A DNA stretch of 64,000 bases from contig NZ_CP109073.1 in NCBI RefSeq assembly GCF_035917415.1, positions 4,324,501 to 4,388,500 of the forward strand, written 5' to 3'. A model generated the notes under the pieces. That model worked only from the letters and a program-made list of their open reading frames with translations, was not told the origin of the DNA and did no database searches. Position 1 is the stretch's first letter. Every line of letters begins with the position of its first letter. The translations under genes were made by a program, and so were the position numbers. The DNA comes from Streptomyces sp. NBC_01803 (GTDB lineage: Bacteria; Actinomycetota; Actinomycetes; Streptomycetales; Streptomycetaceae). Positions 9,682 through 19,371 of this stretch are shown piece by piece.

Positions 9682-10003
9682 TCATCCGCTGAATGCGCGT
9701 CCGCGGGAGCGGGGGTGTCACCCGAGGTGTACGTCTGAATGCAGTCTTTCGGAGCACTGGATACAGTCGAACGTGGGAACCCTTCACCCGAACACGACGT
9801 CACCATGATGGAGGGTGAGCCACGTTCCGCCGACAATGGCGAAAGCGGCGCTCCGGCGCTCCGTGTTCGACCGGCCGTGGATACGATGGCTACGCCGCGA
9901 CTCTCTCCCCCGGACGGGAGGGACTCCGCCAGCGCAAGTTCATCGCACCCCCTGCCGACCTCCCCGCACAAATCGCTCCAGCTGGAAGGCCAGATGTATC
10001 CCT
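9682..10003 (+). other. Non-coding leader/promoter region of mreB
   Basis: These 322 bp hold no convincing gene; open frames here have non-coding composition. GGATAC/TACAGT (about 9760) and GATACGAT (about 9886) could be -10 elements, but neither has a convincing -35. Streptomyces mreB is known to have more than one promoter, so this is where they would be expected. The mreB ribosome-binding site is probably CTGGAAGG, about 16 nt before its ATG. Confidence 0.4.
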
Positions 10004-11035
10004 ATGGCGAACAATATGTCGTTCATCGGACGTGACATGGCAGTCGACCTCGGGACGGCCAACACGCTGGTGTACGTCAGAGGTCGCGGGATTGTCCTCA
10101 ACGAGCCGTCCGTCGTCGCCATCAACACCAACACCGGTGGCATTCTCGCGGTCGGCGCCGAGGCCAAGAAGATGATCGGCCGGACCCCGGGCAACATCGT
10201 CGCGGTTCGTCCGCTCAAGGACGGCGTCATCGCCGACTTCGAGATCACCGAGCGGATGCTCCGCTACTTCATTCTGAAAATCCACAAGCGCCGTTATCTG
10301 GCCCGCCCCCGGGTCGTCGTCTGCGTGCCCTCCGGTATCACCGGGGTGGAGCGGCGCGCGGTGATCGAGGCGTCCACCCAGGCGGGTGCCCGTCAGGTGC
10401 ACATCATCGAGGAGCCGATGGCCGCCGCGATCGGCTCGGGTCTGCCCGTGCACGAGGCGACCGGGAACATGGTGGTCGACATCGGCGGCGGTACCACCGA
10501 GGTCGCGGTCATCTCCCTCGGTGGCATCGTCACCGCCCAGTCGATCCGGGTCGCCGGCGACGAGCTGGACAACGCGATCATCCAGCACATCAAGAAGGAG
10601 TACAGCCTCCTCCTCGGTGAGCGGACGGCCGAGAGCATCAAGATCACCATCGGCTCGGCCCACGAGATGGACGCGGACGAGCACACCGAGATCCGGGGCC
10701 GCGACCTGGTCAGCGGCCTGCCCAAGACGGTGGTGATCTCCTCGGCCGAGGTGCGCAAGGCGATGGAGGAGCCGGTCAACGCCATCGTGGACGCGGTGAA
10801 GACCACGCTGGACAAGTGCCCGCCCGAGCTGTCCGGCGACATCATGGACCGCGGCATCGTGCTCACCGGTGGTGGCGCGCTGCTGCGCGGCCTCGACGAG
10901 CGGCTCCGCAAGGAGACCGGCATGCCCATCCACATCGCCGAGGACCCGCTGGACTCGGTGGCGCTGGGCTCCGGGAAGTGCGTGGAGGAGTTCGAGGCGC
11001 TGCAGCAGGTGCTGGACGCCCAGCCCCGGCGGTGA
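10004..11035 (+). CDS. mreB: Rod-shape/spore-wall actin-like protein MreB
   Basis: This actin-fold ATPase organises lateral and spore wall synthesis; in Streptomyces it acts mainly in sporulating hyphae. The 343 residues start [21 protein letters not shown]. Phosphate-1 is [10 protein letters not shown], phosphate-2 is [14 protein letters not shown], the adenosine motif is [13 protein letters not shown], and the [12 protein letters not shown] connector is present. The frame is open 63 codons upstream, but the ATG at 10004 gives the family's N-terminus. It is the first gene of mreB-mreC-mreD-PBP2-rodA. Confidence 0.96.
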   Translation: MANNMSFIGRDMAVDLGTANTLVYVRGRGIVLNEPSVVAINTNTGGILAVGAEAKKMIGRTPGNIVAVRPLKDGVIADFEITERMLRYFILKIHKRRYLARPRVVVCVPSGITGVERRAVIEASTQAGARQVHIIEEPMAAAIGSGLPVHEATGNMVVDIGGGTTEVAVISLGGIVTAQSIRVAGDELDNAIIQHIKKEYSLLLGERTAESIKITIGSAHEMDADEHTEIRGRDLVSGLPKTVVISSAEVRKAMEEPVNAIVDAVKTTLDKCPPELSGDIMDRGIVLTGGGALLRGLDERLRKETGMPIHIAEDPLDSVALGSGKCVEEFEALQQVLDAQPRR

Positions 11036-11073
11036 CCCGGCGGCCCGCGAGCCGGCTCCTCGCCGCGGGTCCG

Positions 11074-11104
11074 CCGCGTGGCGGGACACCAATCCGCGTG
11101 GCGG
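11074..11104 (+). repeat. Two short CCGCGTGGCGG hairpin units before mreC
   Basis: The 11-mer CCGCGTGGCGG occurs at 11074-11084 and 11094-11104, each copy able to fold on itself (CCGC/GCGG). They lie in the 134-bp gap between mreB and mreC and could reduce read-through or stabilise the mreB 3' end. Confidence 0.5.
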
Positions 11105-11169
11105 ATCGTTAGCACCACCGAATCAGCTCAGGCATCGAGGAACGACCCAGAAAGGCACGGCCGCCGCAC

Positions 11170-12279
11170 GTGAGGGACACCCGAGAGAGCCGGCTTCTTC
11201 TCGTCCTGCTGATCTCCATCGCGTTCGCCTTCATCACGATGGACATCCGCGGCGGGGACGACTCCCCGCTCGACGGCGCGAGGGATGCCGCGGCCTCCGT
11301 CTTCGGGCCCGTGGAGGAGGGCATGGCCGGCGCGGTGGACCCGGTGGCCAACGCCATCTCCGCCGTCCGCGACTCCGGCGACCGGCACGACCGGATCAGC
11401 GAGCTGGAGCGGGAGAACGCCGAGCTGCGGCAGCAGTTGGGCAGCGAGGAGCACCGCGAGTCGCGCGTCGACCAGCTGGACGAGCTGCTCCGGACGGCGG
11501 GCGCCGGACAGTACGGGATCGTCGGCGCCCAGGTCATCGCGATCGGCGCCGCCCAGGGCTTCTCGTGGACCGTCACCATCGACGCGGGCAGCGAGGACGG
11601 CATCGCCCGCGACATGACCGTGCTCAACGGAGATGGCCTGGTCGGCCGGGTCACCACGGTCGGACCGGGCACCGCGACCGTGCTGCTGGCCAACGACCCG
11701 GACTTCACGGTCGGCACCCGCCTGGAGGACAGCCAGGAGCTGGGCTTCGCGACCGGCCGCGGCGACGACACGCTGGACGTCCAGCTGCTCAACCAGCAGG
11801 CCCGGGTGGAGGAGGGTGACCGGATGGTCACCTTCGGCTCCTCGGACAACAAGCCGTTCGTGCCCGGAGTCCCGGTGGGCGAGGTCATCAGCGTGGACCG
11901 CACCACCGGCGACCTGACCCGGATCGTCCAGGTGCGCCCCTACGTGACGTTCACCCAGCTCGACCTGGTCGGCGTGGTGGTCGAGCCGCCGCGCGACAAC
12001 CCGCGCGACTCCGTGCTCCCGCCCCGGCCCGAGGGGCCGGAGGACCAGGCGCGCGAGGAGGAGCCGGAGGAGAACGCCGAGGGCGCCGTCGCCCGGGAGG
12101 GCGAGGCGGAAGACGCCGACGGGAACGTGGCGGACGCCGAGGAGACCGTGGACGCCGACGAGATGGTGGACACCGAGGAGAACGCGGACGCCGACGAGAA
12201 CGTGGGCGCCGACGCGACCGAAGCCGCCGGTGACGCCGCGGGCGAAGATGAAGACGACGACCCGGCCACCAGGAGCTGA
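11170..12279 (+). CDS. mreC: Rod shape-determining protein MreC
   Basis: This is a bitopic scaffold linking MreB to the periplasmic wall machinery. The 369 residues comprise a transmembrane helix (about 8-26, LLLVLLISIAFAFITM), a coiled coil (about 75-105, ISELERENAELRQQL) and the paired beta-barrel domain (about 120-275, with GLVGRVTTVGPGTATV). The last 90 residues are an acidic, repetitive Glu/Asp/Ala tail, common in Streptomyces MreC but absent from E. coli. The GTG start has only a weak ribosome-binding site (AAAGG about 15 nt upstream). It ends 3 bp before mreD. Confidence 0.95.
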   Translation: MRDTRESRLLLVLLISIAFAFITMDIRGGDDSPLDGARDAAASVFGPVEEGMAGAVDPVANAISAVRDSGDRHDRISELERENAELRQQLGSEEHRESRVDQLDELLRTAGAGQYGIVGAQVIAIGAAQGFSWTVTIDAGSEDGIARDMTVLNGDGLVGRVTTVGPGTATVLLANDPDFTVGTRLEDSQELGFATGRGDDTLDVQLLNQQARVEEGDRMVTFGSSDNKPFVPGVPVGEVISVDRTTGDLTRIVQVRPYVTFTQLDLVGVVVEPPRDNPRDSVLPPRPEGPEDQAREEEPEENAEGAVAREGEAEDADGNVADAEETVDADEMVDTEENADADENVGADATEAAGDAAGEDEDDDPATRS

Positions 12280-12282
12280 TCG

Positions 12283-12993
12283 ATGCGCGTGTCCCGCACC
12301 CTGCTCGCGACCGTGCTCGTGGTCGCGGCCCTGGTCTTCCAGGTCTGCGTGCTCGCCCGGTTCCAACTCCCGGGCGCCGTCCCCGACCTGCTGCTGCTCA
12401 CCGTGCTGGCGCTGGCCCTGGTCTACGGGCCCGTCGGCGGCTGCCTGGTCGGCTTCTTCGCCGGCCTGCTCGCGGACCTGGCGCCGCCGGCCGACCACGC
12501 GGTGGGCCGGTACGCGCTGGTGCTGTGCGTCATCGGGTACGCGGCGGGGCTCACCAAGCCCGATACGGGGCAGCACCGTTCGGCCACCGGGCCGATGTTC
12601 GTCGTCGCGGCCGGGGCGGTCAGCTCCACGCTGCTGTACGCGCTCGTCGGCACGCTCGTCGGGGACACCGCCGTCCAGGACGCCGGCCTCGGCAAGCTGC
12701 TCTTCACCGCCACCATCTATGACCTGCTGCTGGCCCCGTTCACCGTGCCGCTGGTGATGGCCATGGCCCGCCGCCTGGAGAGCGATCCGCTGTCCGGCGA
12801 CGGCGGCCCGGGCCCGATCGGCGGCGCCGACGTCAGCGTGCGCTGGCTCGGCGGTGTCGGCACCGGCCTGCGGACCCGCGCCCCGCGCCGCCGCCGGTAC
12901 GGCAAGGCCGCCCGGCTCGGCCAGCGCTCGACACTGCTCAGCCGATCCGCCCGGAACAAGGCGGGACGCATCAAGGGAGTCAAGCGCCTGTGA
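12283..12993 (+). CDS. mreD: Rod shape-determining protein MreD
   Basis: This integral membrane partner of MreC has 236 residues and five to six predicted helices in the first 165 (for example LLATVLVVAALVFQVCVLA, LLLLTVLALALVYGPVGG, LLLAPFTVPLVMAMA). The last 70 residues are a basic cytoplasmic tail (RAPRRRRYGKAARLGQRS), longer than in rods. Spacing of 3 bp from mreC and 88 bp to the next gene supports one operon. Confidence 0.93.
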   Translation: MRVSRTLLATVLVVAALVFQVCVLARFQLPGAVPDLLLLTVLALALVYGPVGGCLVGFFAGLLADLAPPADHAVGRYALVLCVIGYAAGLTKPDTGQHRSATGPMFVVAAGAVSSTLLYALVGTLVGDTAVQDAGLGKLLFTATIYDLLLAPFTVPLVMAMARRLESDPLSGDGGPGPIGGADVSVRWLGGVGTGLRTRAPRRRRYGKAARLGQRSTLLSRSARNKAGRIKGVKRL

Positions 12994-13081
12994 GCGACGC
13001 ACACGCGGCCGCCGGGCCGCGGACCGTGACGATGACCGCGCCCCGCCGGGGCGCGGGCGGAGAAGCCACGAGGAAGACGCT

Positions 13082-15193
13082 GTGACCAACATCCCCGAGA
13101 CGGGCCGGACTTCCCGGATCACGATTCGGCTGGTCGTCATCCAGATATTGGTCTTCTCGCTCCTGCTCACCCTGGGCGGGCGGCTGTGGTACCTGCAGAT
13201 CCGCCAGGGCGACGAGTTCGCGGCCGAGGCCGCGGGGAACCACGTCCAGCAGGTCGTGCAGCCGGCCGTGCGCGGCTCGATCCTCGACGCGCGCGGCGTG
13301 CCGATCGCGGACAACGAGACGCGACTCGTCGTCTCCGCCGACCGCACGGAGCTGAGCGGGCTGCCGGACGACGGCGAAGGCGTGCTGGCCGCGCTGGCCG
13401 AGCTGCTCGGCATGCCCGTCGAGGAGGTCACCAACCGGGTGCGGCTGTGTGACGCCGAGACGCCGCAGCCGTGCTGGAACGGCTCGCCGTACCAGCCGAT
13501 CCCGATCACCGACGAGGCGACCACGCAGCAGGCGCTCCAGATCAGGGAGCGGGCCGAGGACTTCCCCGGCATCAGCGCCGAGCCGACCGCCGTGCGCCGC
13601 TACCCCTCGCCGGACAACGCCAACGCCGCCCAGGTGCTGGGCTACCTCTCGCCGGTCACCGACGACGAGGTCGCGGAGACCGAGGACACCGACGCGCCGC
13701 TGCTGCGGTCCGACCAGATCGGCCGCTCCGGGCTCGAACGCGCCTACGACAGCTATCTGCGCGGCCGGGCGGGCATCACGCGGTACGAGGTCGACAAGTT
13801 CGGCGGCGTGCTCGGCGAGTCGGAGAGCGAGCCGGGCGAGGCCGGGGCGAACCTCATCACCACCATCGACTCCCGGGTCCAGGGCGTGGTGGAGGACGAG
13901 CTCGCGCAGGCCATCGAGACCGCCCGCGACACGCACGACGACGTCTCCGGGCGGAACTTCGAGGCCGACTCCGGCGCCGCGATCGTGCTGGAGAACGACA
14001 CCGGCCGCGTCGTCGCCATGGCCTCCGCGCCCGACTACGACCCCAACGTGTGGGTCGGCGGCATCTCCGCCCGCGAGTACGAGCGGCTGACCAGCGAGGA
14101 CTCCGACAACCCGCTGCTCAACCGGGCCATCCAGGGCCAGGGGCCGCCCGGTTCGACGTTCAAGGTGGTCACCACCACCGCGGCGGTCAACGCCGGGTAC
14201 GACTTCGACGGCACCTACGACTGCTCGTCCACCTACGAGGTCGGCGGCCAGCGGTTCCGCAACTTCGAGTCCTCCTCCTACGGCCCGATCACCCTGGCCC
14301 GGGCCATCGAGGTCTCCTGCAACACCGTCTTCTACGGCATCGCGCACCGCGAGTGGCTGGCCGACGGCGGCACCGACCCGGTGGACAACCCCGACGACTG
14401 GCTGTTCCGCACCGCCCACGAGTTCGGCCTCGGCGCGCCCACCGGCATCGACCTGCCCAACGAGGCCGCCGGCCGGATTCCGGACCGCGAGTGGAAGCAG
14501 GACTACTGGGAGACCAACGAGGAGACCTGGTGCGAGCTCGCGGACTCCGACCGGCAGGACTACGAGGCCCGCATCGCCCGGGAGAACTGCACCGAGGGCA
14601 TGAATATGCGCGCCGGTGACATGCTCAACTTCGCCATCGGCCAGGGCGACGTGCTGGTCACCCCGATCCAGCTCGCCACCATCTACGCGGCGCTCGGCAA
14701 CGGCGGCACGCTCTACACCCCGACCGTGGGCCGGGCCGTGGTCGCCGCCGACGGCACGGTGGTCGAGGAGTTCGACCCGCAGCCGTCCGGTCAGCTGCCG
14801 GCCGACGAGGAGACCATCGAGAACCTGCGCGACGCCACCGCCTCGGTGATCACCACGGGCAGCGCCGCCTGGCGGTTCGGCGGCTGGCCACAGGGCGAGA
14901 TCCCGCTGCACGGCAAGACGGGCACCGCGGAGGCGTCCGGCGACCAGCAGACCACCTCGTGGCTGGCCACCTACTCCGACGACTACACCGTGGTGATGAC
15001 CATCGCCCAGGCGGGCACCGGCTCCGGCGCCTCCGGACCGGCCGTGCGGAACATCTGGGAGGCCATCTACGGCGTCGGCGAGGACGGCTCCATCGACCGC
15101 GACGCCGCCCTGCTGCCGGAGCCGCTCCGGGAGCTGCCGGAGATCGACGAGAACGGCACGATCGTCCCGCAGCGCGACGAGCGGAACGAGTGA
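13082..15193 (+). CDS. mrdA: Penicillin-binding protein 2 (class B transpeptidase)
   Basis: This transpeptidase crosslinks peptidoglycan with the RodA polymerase. It has 703 residues. A transmembrane anchor lies at about 17-40, then the PBP dimerisation domain (VRGSILDARGVPIADN), then the transpeptidase domain. Catalytic Ser358 is in STFK (358-361), SxN is S412-C-N414 and KTG is 612-614. The start is GTG 13082 after GAGGAAG; the frame is open further upstream without a good site. The 10-bp gap to rodA indicates co-translation. An insertion with CDAETPQPCW near 120-135 carries two Cys that may form a disulfide. Confidence 0.95.
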   Translation: MTNIPETGRTSRITIRLVVIQILVFSLLLTLGGRLWYLQIRQGDEFAAEAAGNHVQQVVQPAVRGSILDARGVPIADNETRLVVSADRTELSGLPDDGEGVLAALAELLGMPVEEVTNRVRLCDAETPQPCWNGSPYQPIPITDEATTQQALQIRERAEDFPGISAEPTAVRRYPSPDNANAAQVLGYLSPVTDDEVAETEDTDAPLLRSDQIGRSGLERAYDSYLRGRAGITRYEVDKFGGVLGESESEPGEAGANLITTIDSRVQGVVEDELAQAIETARDTHDDVSGRNFEADSGAAIVLENDTGRVVAMASAPDYDPNVWVGGISAREYERLTSEDSDNPLLNRAIQGQGPPGSTFKVVTTTAAVNAGYDFDGTYDCSSTYEVGGQRFRNFESSSYGPITLARAIEVSCNTVFYGIAHREWLADGGTDPVDNPDDWLFRTAHEFGLGAPTGIDLPNEAAGRIPDREWKQDYWETNEETWCELADSDRQDYEARIARENCTEGMNMRAGDMLNFAIGQGDVLVTPIQLATIYAALGNGGTLYTPTVGRAVVAADGTVVEEFDPQPSGQLPADEETIENLRDATASVITTGSAAWRFGGWPQGEIPLHGKTGTAEASGDQQTTSWLATYSDDYTVVMTIAQAGTGSGASGPAVRNIWEAIYGVGEDGSIDRDAALLPEPLRELPEIDENGTIVPQRDERNE

Positions 15194-15203
15194 CGAGGAA
15201 CCG

Positions 15204-16391
15204 GTGAGCGTTCACACCCTGACCCTGCCCGCGCAGCGCGGCGGCGCCTGGCGCCGGCTCTCCGCGCGGGACTCCGCGGCGCGCCGCGTCGACTGGGTGC
15301 TGCTGCTGGCCGCCGCGGCGCTGTCCGTCCTCGGCCTGCTGCTGATCTACTCCGCCACGCGCAACCGCACGGAGATAACCAACGGCGACCCGCAGTACTT
15401 CCTGATACGCCAGGTGATCAACCTGGCCGTCGGCATCGCGCTCGCCCTCGGCGTGATGTGGCTCGGCCACCACCGGCTGCGCAGCGCGGTCCCGTTCTTC
15501 TTCGCCTTCTCCATGGGCGCGATGCTCCTGGTGTTCAGCCCCCTCGGCACCGAGATCAACGGCCAGCGCGCCTGGCTGTCGGTCGGCGGCTACACCCTGC
15601 AGCCCGGCGAGTTCGCCAAGGTCGCCATCACCCTCGGCATGGCCCTGATCCTCGCCGCGCAGGTCGACGCCGGGGACAGCGAGCGGCCCGGCAGCCGTGC
15701 GATCTGGCAGTCCCTGGCCCTGGCCGCCGCGCCGCTGGCCATCGTGGTCATCGACGACATGGGCATGGCCATGGTGCTCAGCGTCATCGTGCTGGGCATC
15801 CTGCTCGCCTCGGGCGCGCCGCTGCGCTGGTCCATCGGGCTCATCCTGGCCGGGGTGGCGGCGGCGGTGCTCGTCTGGACCCTCGGCGTCCTCGACCAGT
15901 ACCAGCTCGACCGCTTCGCGGCGTTCGCCGACCCGTCCCGCGACCCGTCCGGCGTCGGGTACAACACCAACCAGGCCCGTATCGCCATCGGCTCCGGCGG
16001 GCTCAACGGCACCGGGCTCTTCCACGGCACCCAGACCACCGGCCAGTTCGTGCCCGAACAGCACACCGACTTCATCTTCACCGTGGCCGGCGAGGAGCTG
16101 GGCTTCCTCGGCGCCGGCGGGATCATCCTGCTGGTCGGCCTCATCCTGTGGCGGGCCCTGCGCATCGCGCGCGGCGCGACCGACCTCTACAGCACGATCA
16201 TCGCGGCCGGGATCGTCGCCTGGTTCGCGTTCCAGTGCTTCGAGAACATCGGCATGGCGCTGGGCATCATGCCGGTCGCGGGCGTCCCGCTGCCGTTCCT
16301 CTCCTACGGGGGTACCGCGATGTTCGCCTCCTGGATCGGCATAGGGCTGCTCCAGTCCGTGCGCATGAAACGACCGTTGTCCGCCGCTTGA
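15204..16391 (+). CDS. rodA: Rod shape-determining protein RodA (SEDS glycosyltransferase)
   Basis: This SEDS-family peptidoglycan polymerase has 395 residues and about ten transmembrane helices. Family signatures include the central Glu/Asp-rich loop with QPGEFAKV, the EQHTDFIFTVAGEELGF segment and the C-terminal PLPFLSYGGTAM. The catalytic Asp in SEDS proteins corresponds to the VIDDMGMAMV region. The start is GTG after GAGGAACC, 10 bp behind the PBP2 stop. The pairing of a class B PBP with its SEDS partner is the expected functional unit. Confidence 0.95.
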   Translation: MSVHTLTLPAQRGGAWRRLSARDSAARRVDWVLLLAAAALSVLGLLLIYSATRNRTEITNGDPQYFLIRQVINLAVGIALALGVMWLGHHRLRSAVPFFFAFSMGAMLLVFSPLGTEINGQRAWLSVGGYTLQPGEFAKVAITLGMALILAAQVDAGDSERPGSRAIWQSLALAAAPLAIVVIDDMGMAMVLSVIVLGILLASGAPLRWSIGLILAGVAAAVLVWTLGVLDQYQLDRFAAFADPSRDPSGVGYNTNQARIAIGSGGLNGTGLFHGTQTTGQFVPEQHTDFIFTVAGEELGFLGAGGIILLVGLILWRALRIARGATDLYSTIIAAGIVAWFAFQCFENIGMALGIMPVAGVPLPFLSYGGTAMFASWIGIGLLQSVRMKRPLSAA

Positions 16392-16394
16392 TCC

Positions 16395-16416
16395 CCCGGG
16401 CCCCTTGGGGCCTGGG
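16395..16416 (+). terminator. Hairpin after rodA
   Basis: CCCGGGCCCC-tt-GGGGCCTGGG is a nearly perfect 10-bp stem with a tight loop, starting 4 bp past the rodA stop. It probably ends the mre/PBP2/rodA transcript. Confidence 0.65.
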
Positions 16417-16507
16417 AGGTACTCCCACTGTCGCCGGGTCCGGGTAGGCTGGATGGTCAGCTCCGTGCCCCCGGACACGCCCCCAACAGCTCCCGAAAGA
16501 AACAGTC

Positions 16508-18433
16508 ATGCCTGTCGAGTCGGTCTTTCCGCGCCTGGAGGCCCTCCTCCCGCACATCCAGAAGCCGATCCAGTACGTCGGCGGAGAGCTCAACTCCACG
16601 GTGAAGGACTGGGACGCCTGCGACGTCCGCTGGTCGCTGATGTACCCCGACGCCTACGAGGTGGGGCTGCCCAATCAGGGCGTCATGATCCTCTACGAGG
16701 TGCTCAACGAGCGCGAGGGCGTCCTCGCCGAGCGCACCTACAGCGTCTGGCCCGACCTGGAGAAGCTGATGCGCGAGCACGGCGTCCCGCAGTTCACGGT
16801 GGACGCGCACCGGCCGGTGGGCGCCTTCGACCTGCTCGGCGTCTCGTTCTCCACCGAGCTCGGCTACACCAACCTGCTGACCGCGCTCGACCTGGCCGGT
16901 GTGCCGATCGAGGCGAAGGAGCGCACCGAGGACCACCCGGTGGTGGTCGCCGGCGGGCACGCCGCGTTCAACCCCGAGCCCATCGCGGACTTCATCGACT
17001 GCGCCGTCCTGGGCGACGGCGAGCAGGCGGTGTTGGAGATCACCGATGTCGTGCGGGCCTGGAAGGGGGAGGGCCGCCCCGGCGGGCGCGAGGAGCTGCT
17101 GCTGCGCCTGGCGCGGACCGGCGGGGTGTACGTGCCGTGCTTCTACGACGTGGAGTACCTGCCGGACGGCCGGATCGCGCGCGTCGTGCCGAACCGGTCG
17201 GGGGTGCCGTGGCGGGTCGCCAAGCACACCGTGATGGACCTGGACGAGTGGCCGTATCCGAAGCAGCCGCTGGTGCCGCTGGCGGAGACGGTGCACGAGC
17301 GGATGTCGGTGGAGATCTTCCGCGGCTGCACGCGCGGCTGCCGGTTCTGCCAGGCGGGCATGATCACGCGGCCGGTGCGGGAGCGTTCGATCACCGGCAT
17401 CGGTGACATGGTCGACCGGGGGCTGAAGGCCACCGGCTTCGAGGAGGTCGGCCTGCTGTCGCTGTCGTCCGCCGACCACAGCGAGATCGCGGAGGTCGCC
17501 AAGGGCCTGGCCGACCGGTACGAGGAGGACAAGATCGGCCTGTCGCTCCCCTCGACCCGGGTCGACGCCTTCAACATCGACCTGGCCAACGAGTTGACGC
17601 GCAACGGCCGCCGCTCGGGTCTCACGTTCGCCCCGGAGGGCGGCAGCGAGCGGATCCGCAAGGTGATCAACAAGATGGTCTCCGAGGAGGACCTGATCCG
17701 CACGGTCGCCACCGCCTACGGCAACGGCTGGCGGCAGGTGAAGCTCTACTTCATGTGCGGGCTGCCGACCGAGACCGACGAGGACGTGCTGCGGATCGCG
17801 GAGATGGCGACCAAGGTCATCGCCAAGGGCCGCGAGGTCTCCGGCTCCAACGACATCCGCTGCACGGTCTCCATCGGGGGCTTCGTGCCCAAGCCGCACA
17901 CGCCGTTCCAGTGGGCGCCGCAGCTCTCCGCCGAGGAGACCGACGCCCGGCTGGCCAAGCTGCGGGAGGCGATCCGCGGCGACAAGCGGTACGGCCGTTC
18001 CATCGGCTTCCGGTACCACGACGGCAAGCCCGGCACGGTCGAGGGCCTGCTCTCGCGCGGCGACCGGCGGGTGGGCGCGGTGATCCGCGCGGTGTACGAG
18101 GCGGGCGGCCGGTTCGACGGCTGGCGCGAGTTCTTCTCCTACGACCAGTGGATGGCCTGCGCCGGGCCCGCGCTGGAGCCGTTCGGCGTGGACGTGGCCT
18201 GGTACACGACGCGGGAGCGCGGGTACGAGGAGGTCCTGCCCTGGGACCACCTCGACTCGGGTCTGGACAAGGACTGGCTGTGGGAGGACTGGCAGGACGC
18301 GCTCGACGAGACGGAGGTCGAGGACTGCCGCTGGACGCCGTGCTTCGACTGCGGCGTGTGCCCGCAGTTCGATACCTGGCCACAGACGGGGCCCACGGGG
18401 AAGAAGCTGCTGCCGCTGACGGTCGTGAAGTGA
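16508..18433 (+). CDS. B12-binding-domain radical SAM protein (TIGR03960-like)
   Basis: The 641-residue protein has an N-terminal cobalamin-binding-like region (about 40-190, with VAGGHAAFNPEP) and a radical SAM core. The iron-sulfur Cys are 274, 278 and 281 (FRGCTRGCRFCQAG). A C-terminal region ends in a Cys cluster (DCRWTPCFDCGVCPQFD) that might bind another cluster. The family is widespread, sits near rne/rplU/obg in many bacteria and usually neighbours the DUF2344 protein found here at 19372. No reaction is established to my knowledge; RNA or tRNA modification has been suggested only by context. The ATG start has a weak ribosome-binding site. Confidence 0.9.
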   Translation: MPVESVFPRLEALLPHIQKPIQYVGGELNSTVKDWDACDVRWSLMYPDAYEVGLPNQGVMILYEVLNEREGVLAERTYSVWPDLEKLMREHGVPQFTVDAHRPVGAFDLLGVSFSTELGYTNLLTALDLAGVPIEAKERTEDHPVVVAGGHAAFNPEPIADFIDCAVLGDGEQAVLEITDVVRAWKGEGRPGGREELLLRLARTGGVYVPCFYDVEYLPDGRIARVVPNRSGVPWRVAKHTVMDLDEWPYPKQPLVPLAETVHERMSVEIFRGCTRGCRFCQAGMITRPVRERSITGIGDMVDRGLKATGFEEVGLLSLSSADHSEIAEVAKGLADRYEEDKIGLSLPSTRVDAFNIDLANELTRNGRRSGLTFAPEGGSERIRKVINKMVSEEDLIRTVATAYGNGWRQVKLYFMCGLPTETDEDVLRIAEMATKVIAKGREVSGSNDIRCTVSIGGFVPKPHTPFQWAPQLSAEETDARLAKLREAIRGDKRYGRSIGFRYHDGKPGTVEGLLSRGDRRVGAVIRAVYEAGGRFDGWREFFSYDQWMACAGPALEPFGVDVAWYTTRERGYEEVLPWDHLDSGLDKDWLWEDWQDALDETEVEDCRWTPCFDCGVCPQFDTWPQTGPTGKKLLPLTVVK

Positions 18434-18512
18434 GCCGTCGCCCGGGCGGCGGCCGGGCACAGTCGTGAATCGACGGGTTGCCGCCGCGGGTTCCCCGACG
18501 GAGGATGAGGCG

Positions 18513-19082
18513 ATGCCGGAGCTCGTCGTCCCCACCACCGCCGTCCACGTCTCGTTCCTGGAGGCGGTCGAGGAGTTCACGGCGGAGGGGCGGGGCACCC
18601 TCCAGGACAACTCGATGCTGGGCCGCGATATCGCGGTCTACGGGCCGCGCTGGCGGGAGCCGGCGGCGTTCGCGGAGTACGTCGAGCGAACGATCGCGGA
18701 CGCCCGGAAGAACAGTCCGCGCCCGCAGGGGTTCGTGCCCTCCACGATCCTGTGGTACGTGGCGGGGGACACCTTCCTCGGGCGGCTGTCCATCCGGCAC
18801 CGGCTCACCCGCCGGCTGCTGGACTGGGGCGGCCTGATCGGCTACGACGTCCGCCCTTCCGCCCGCCGCCGCGGCCACGCCACGGCGATGCTGCGCGAAT
18901 CCCTCCCGGTCGCCCGCGCCTTGGGCCACGAGCGGGTGCTGGTCACCTGCGACCATGACAACGTCGCCTCCCGCAAGGTCATCGAGGCGTGCGGGGGAGT
19001 CTTCGAGGACCAGCGGGCGGAGAAGCTGCGCTACTGGATAGCGGCGCCGGAGGAGGCGGCGGACGGCGGGTCGGTGGCCTGA
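18513..19082 (+). CDS. GNAT-family N-acetyltransferase
   Basis: The 189-residue protein carries the acetyl-CoA-binding motif region (VRPSARRRGHATAMLRESL) and the downstream VLVTCDHDNVASRKVIEACGG segment typical of GNAT enzymes. The ATG at 18513 follows GGAGGATGAGG and is preferred to an in-frame GTG 16 codons upstream. It interrupts the usual TIGR03960-DUF2344 adjacency, so it may be a later insertion. The substrate cannot be deduced. Its 3' end is partly duplicated just downstream (see the repeat at 19011-19199). Confidence 0.85.
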   Translation: MPELVVPTTAVHVSFLEAVEEFTAEGRGTLQDNSMLGRDIAVYGPRWREPAAFAEYVERTIADARKNSPRPQGFVPSTILWYVAGDTFLGRLSIRHRLTRRLLDWGGLIGYDVRPSARRRGHATAMLRESLPVARALGHERVLVTCDHDNVASRKVIEACGGVFEDQRAEKLRYWIAAPEEAADGGSVA

Positions 19083-19199
19083 CGGTCGGTCGCCGGACGG
19101 TGCGAGGGTGGCGGTGGGGGCTCCAGCCCAGCGGGCGGAGAAGCCGCGCTCCTGGACAGCGGCGCCGGACGAGGTGGCGGACGGCGGTCGGTGGCCTGA
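19011..19199 (+). repeat. Imperfect duplication of the acetyltransferase 3' end
   Basis: About 70 bp containing the last 23 codons of the acetyltransferase and its stop (19011-19083) recur 118 bp later at 19129-19199. There are scattered substitutions and a 1-bp deletion. The second copy is not attached to an open gene, so it is a relic of a local duplication. The rest of the 289-bp gap up to 19371 shows no gene. Confidence 0.75.
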
Positions 19200-19371
19200 A
19201 CGCGGGGGGTGGGATGAGCGGCGTTATGGCATAGCGACAGCGTGACGTCCGTGTGGCACGTAACCTGGAGTCAAGCAACGGCCCGTAGCCGGGCCCCGGG
19301 AAGCAGTACGTACGAGGGACTGAACAGAACTGGGCAAGCGACAGCCCGTAGGCCCGCCGCCCGCTCCGGCG

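Noticed and set aside
9739-10035. A 98-codon open frame before mreB as a gene
   Set aside because: No ribosome-binding site, non-coding composition, and it overlaps the mreB start in another frame.
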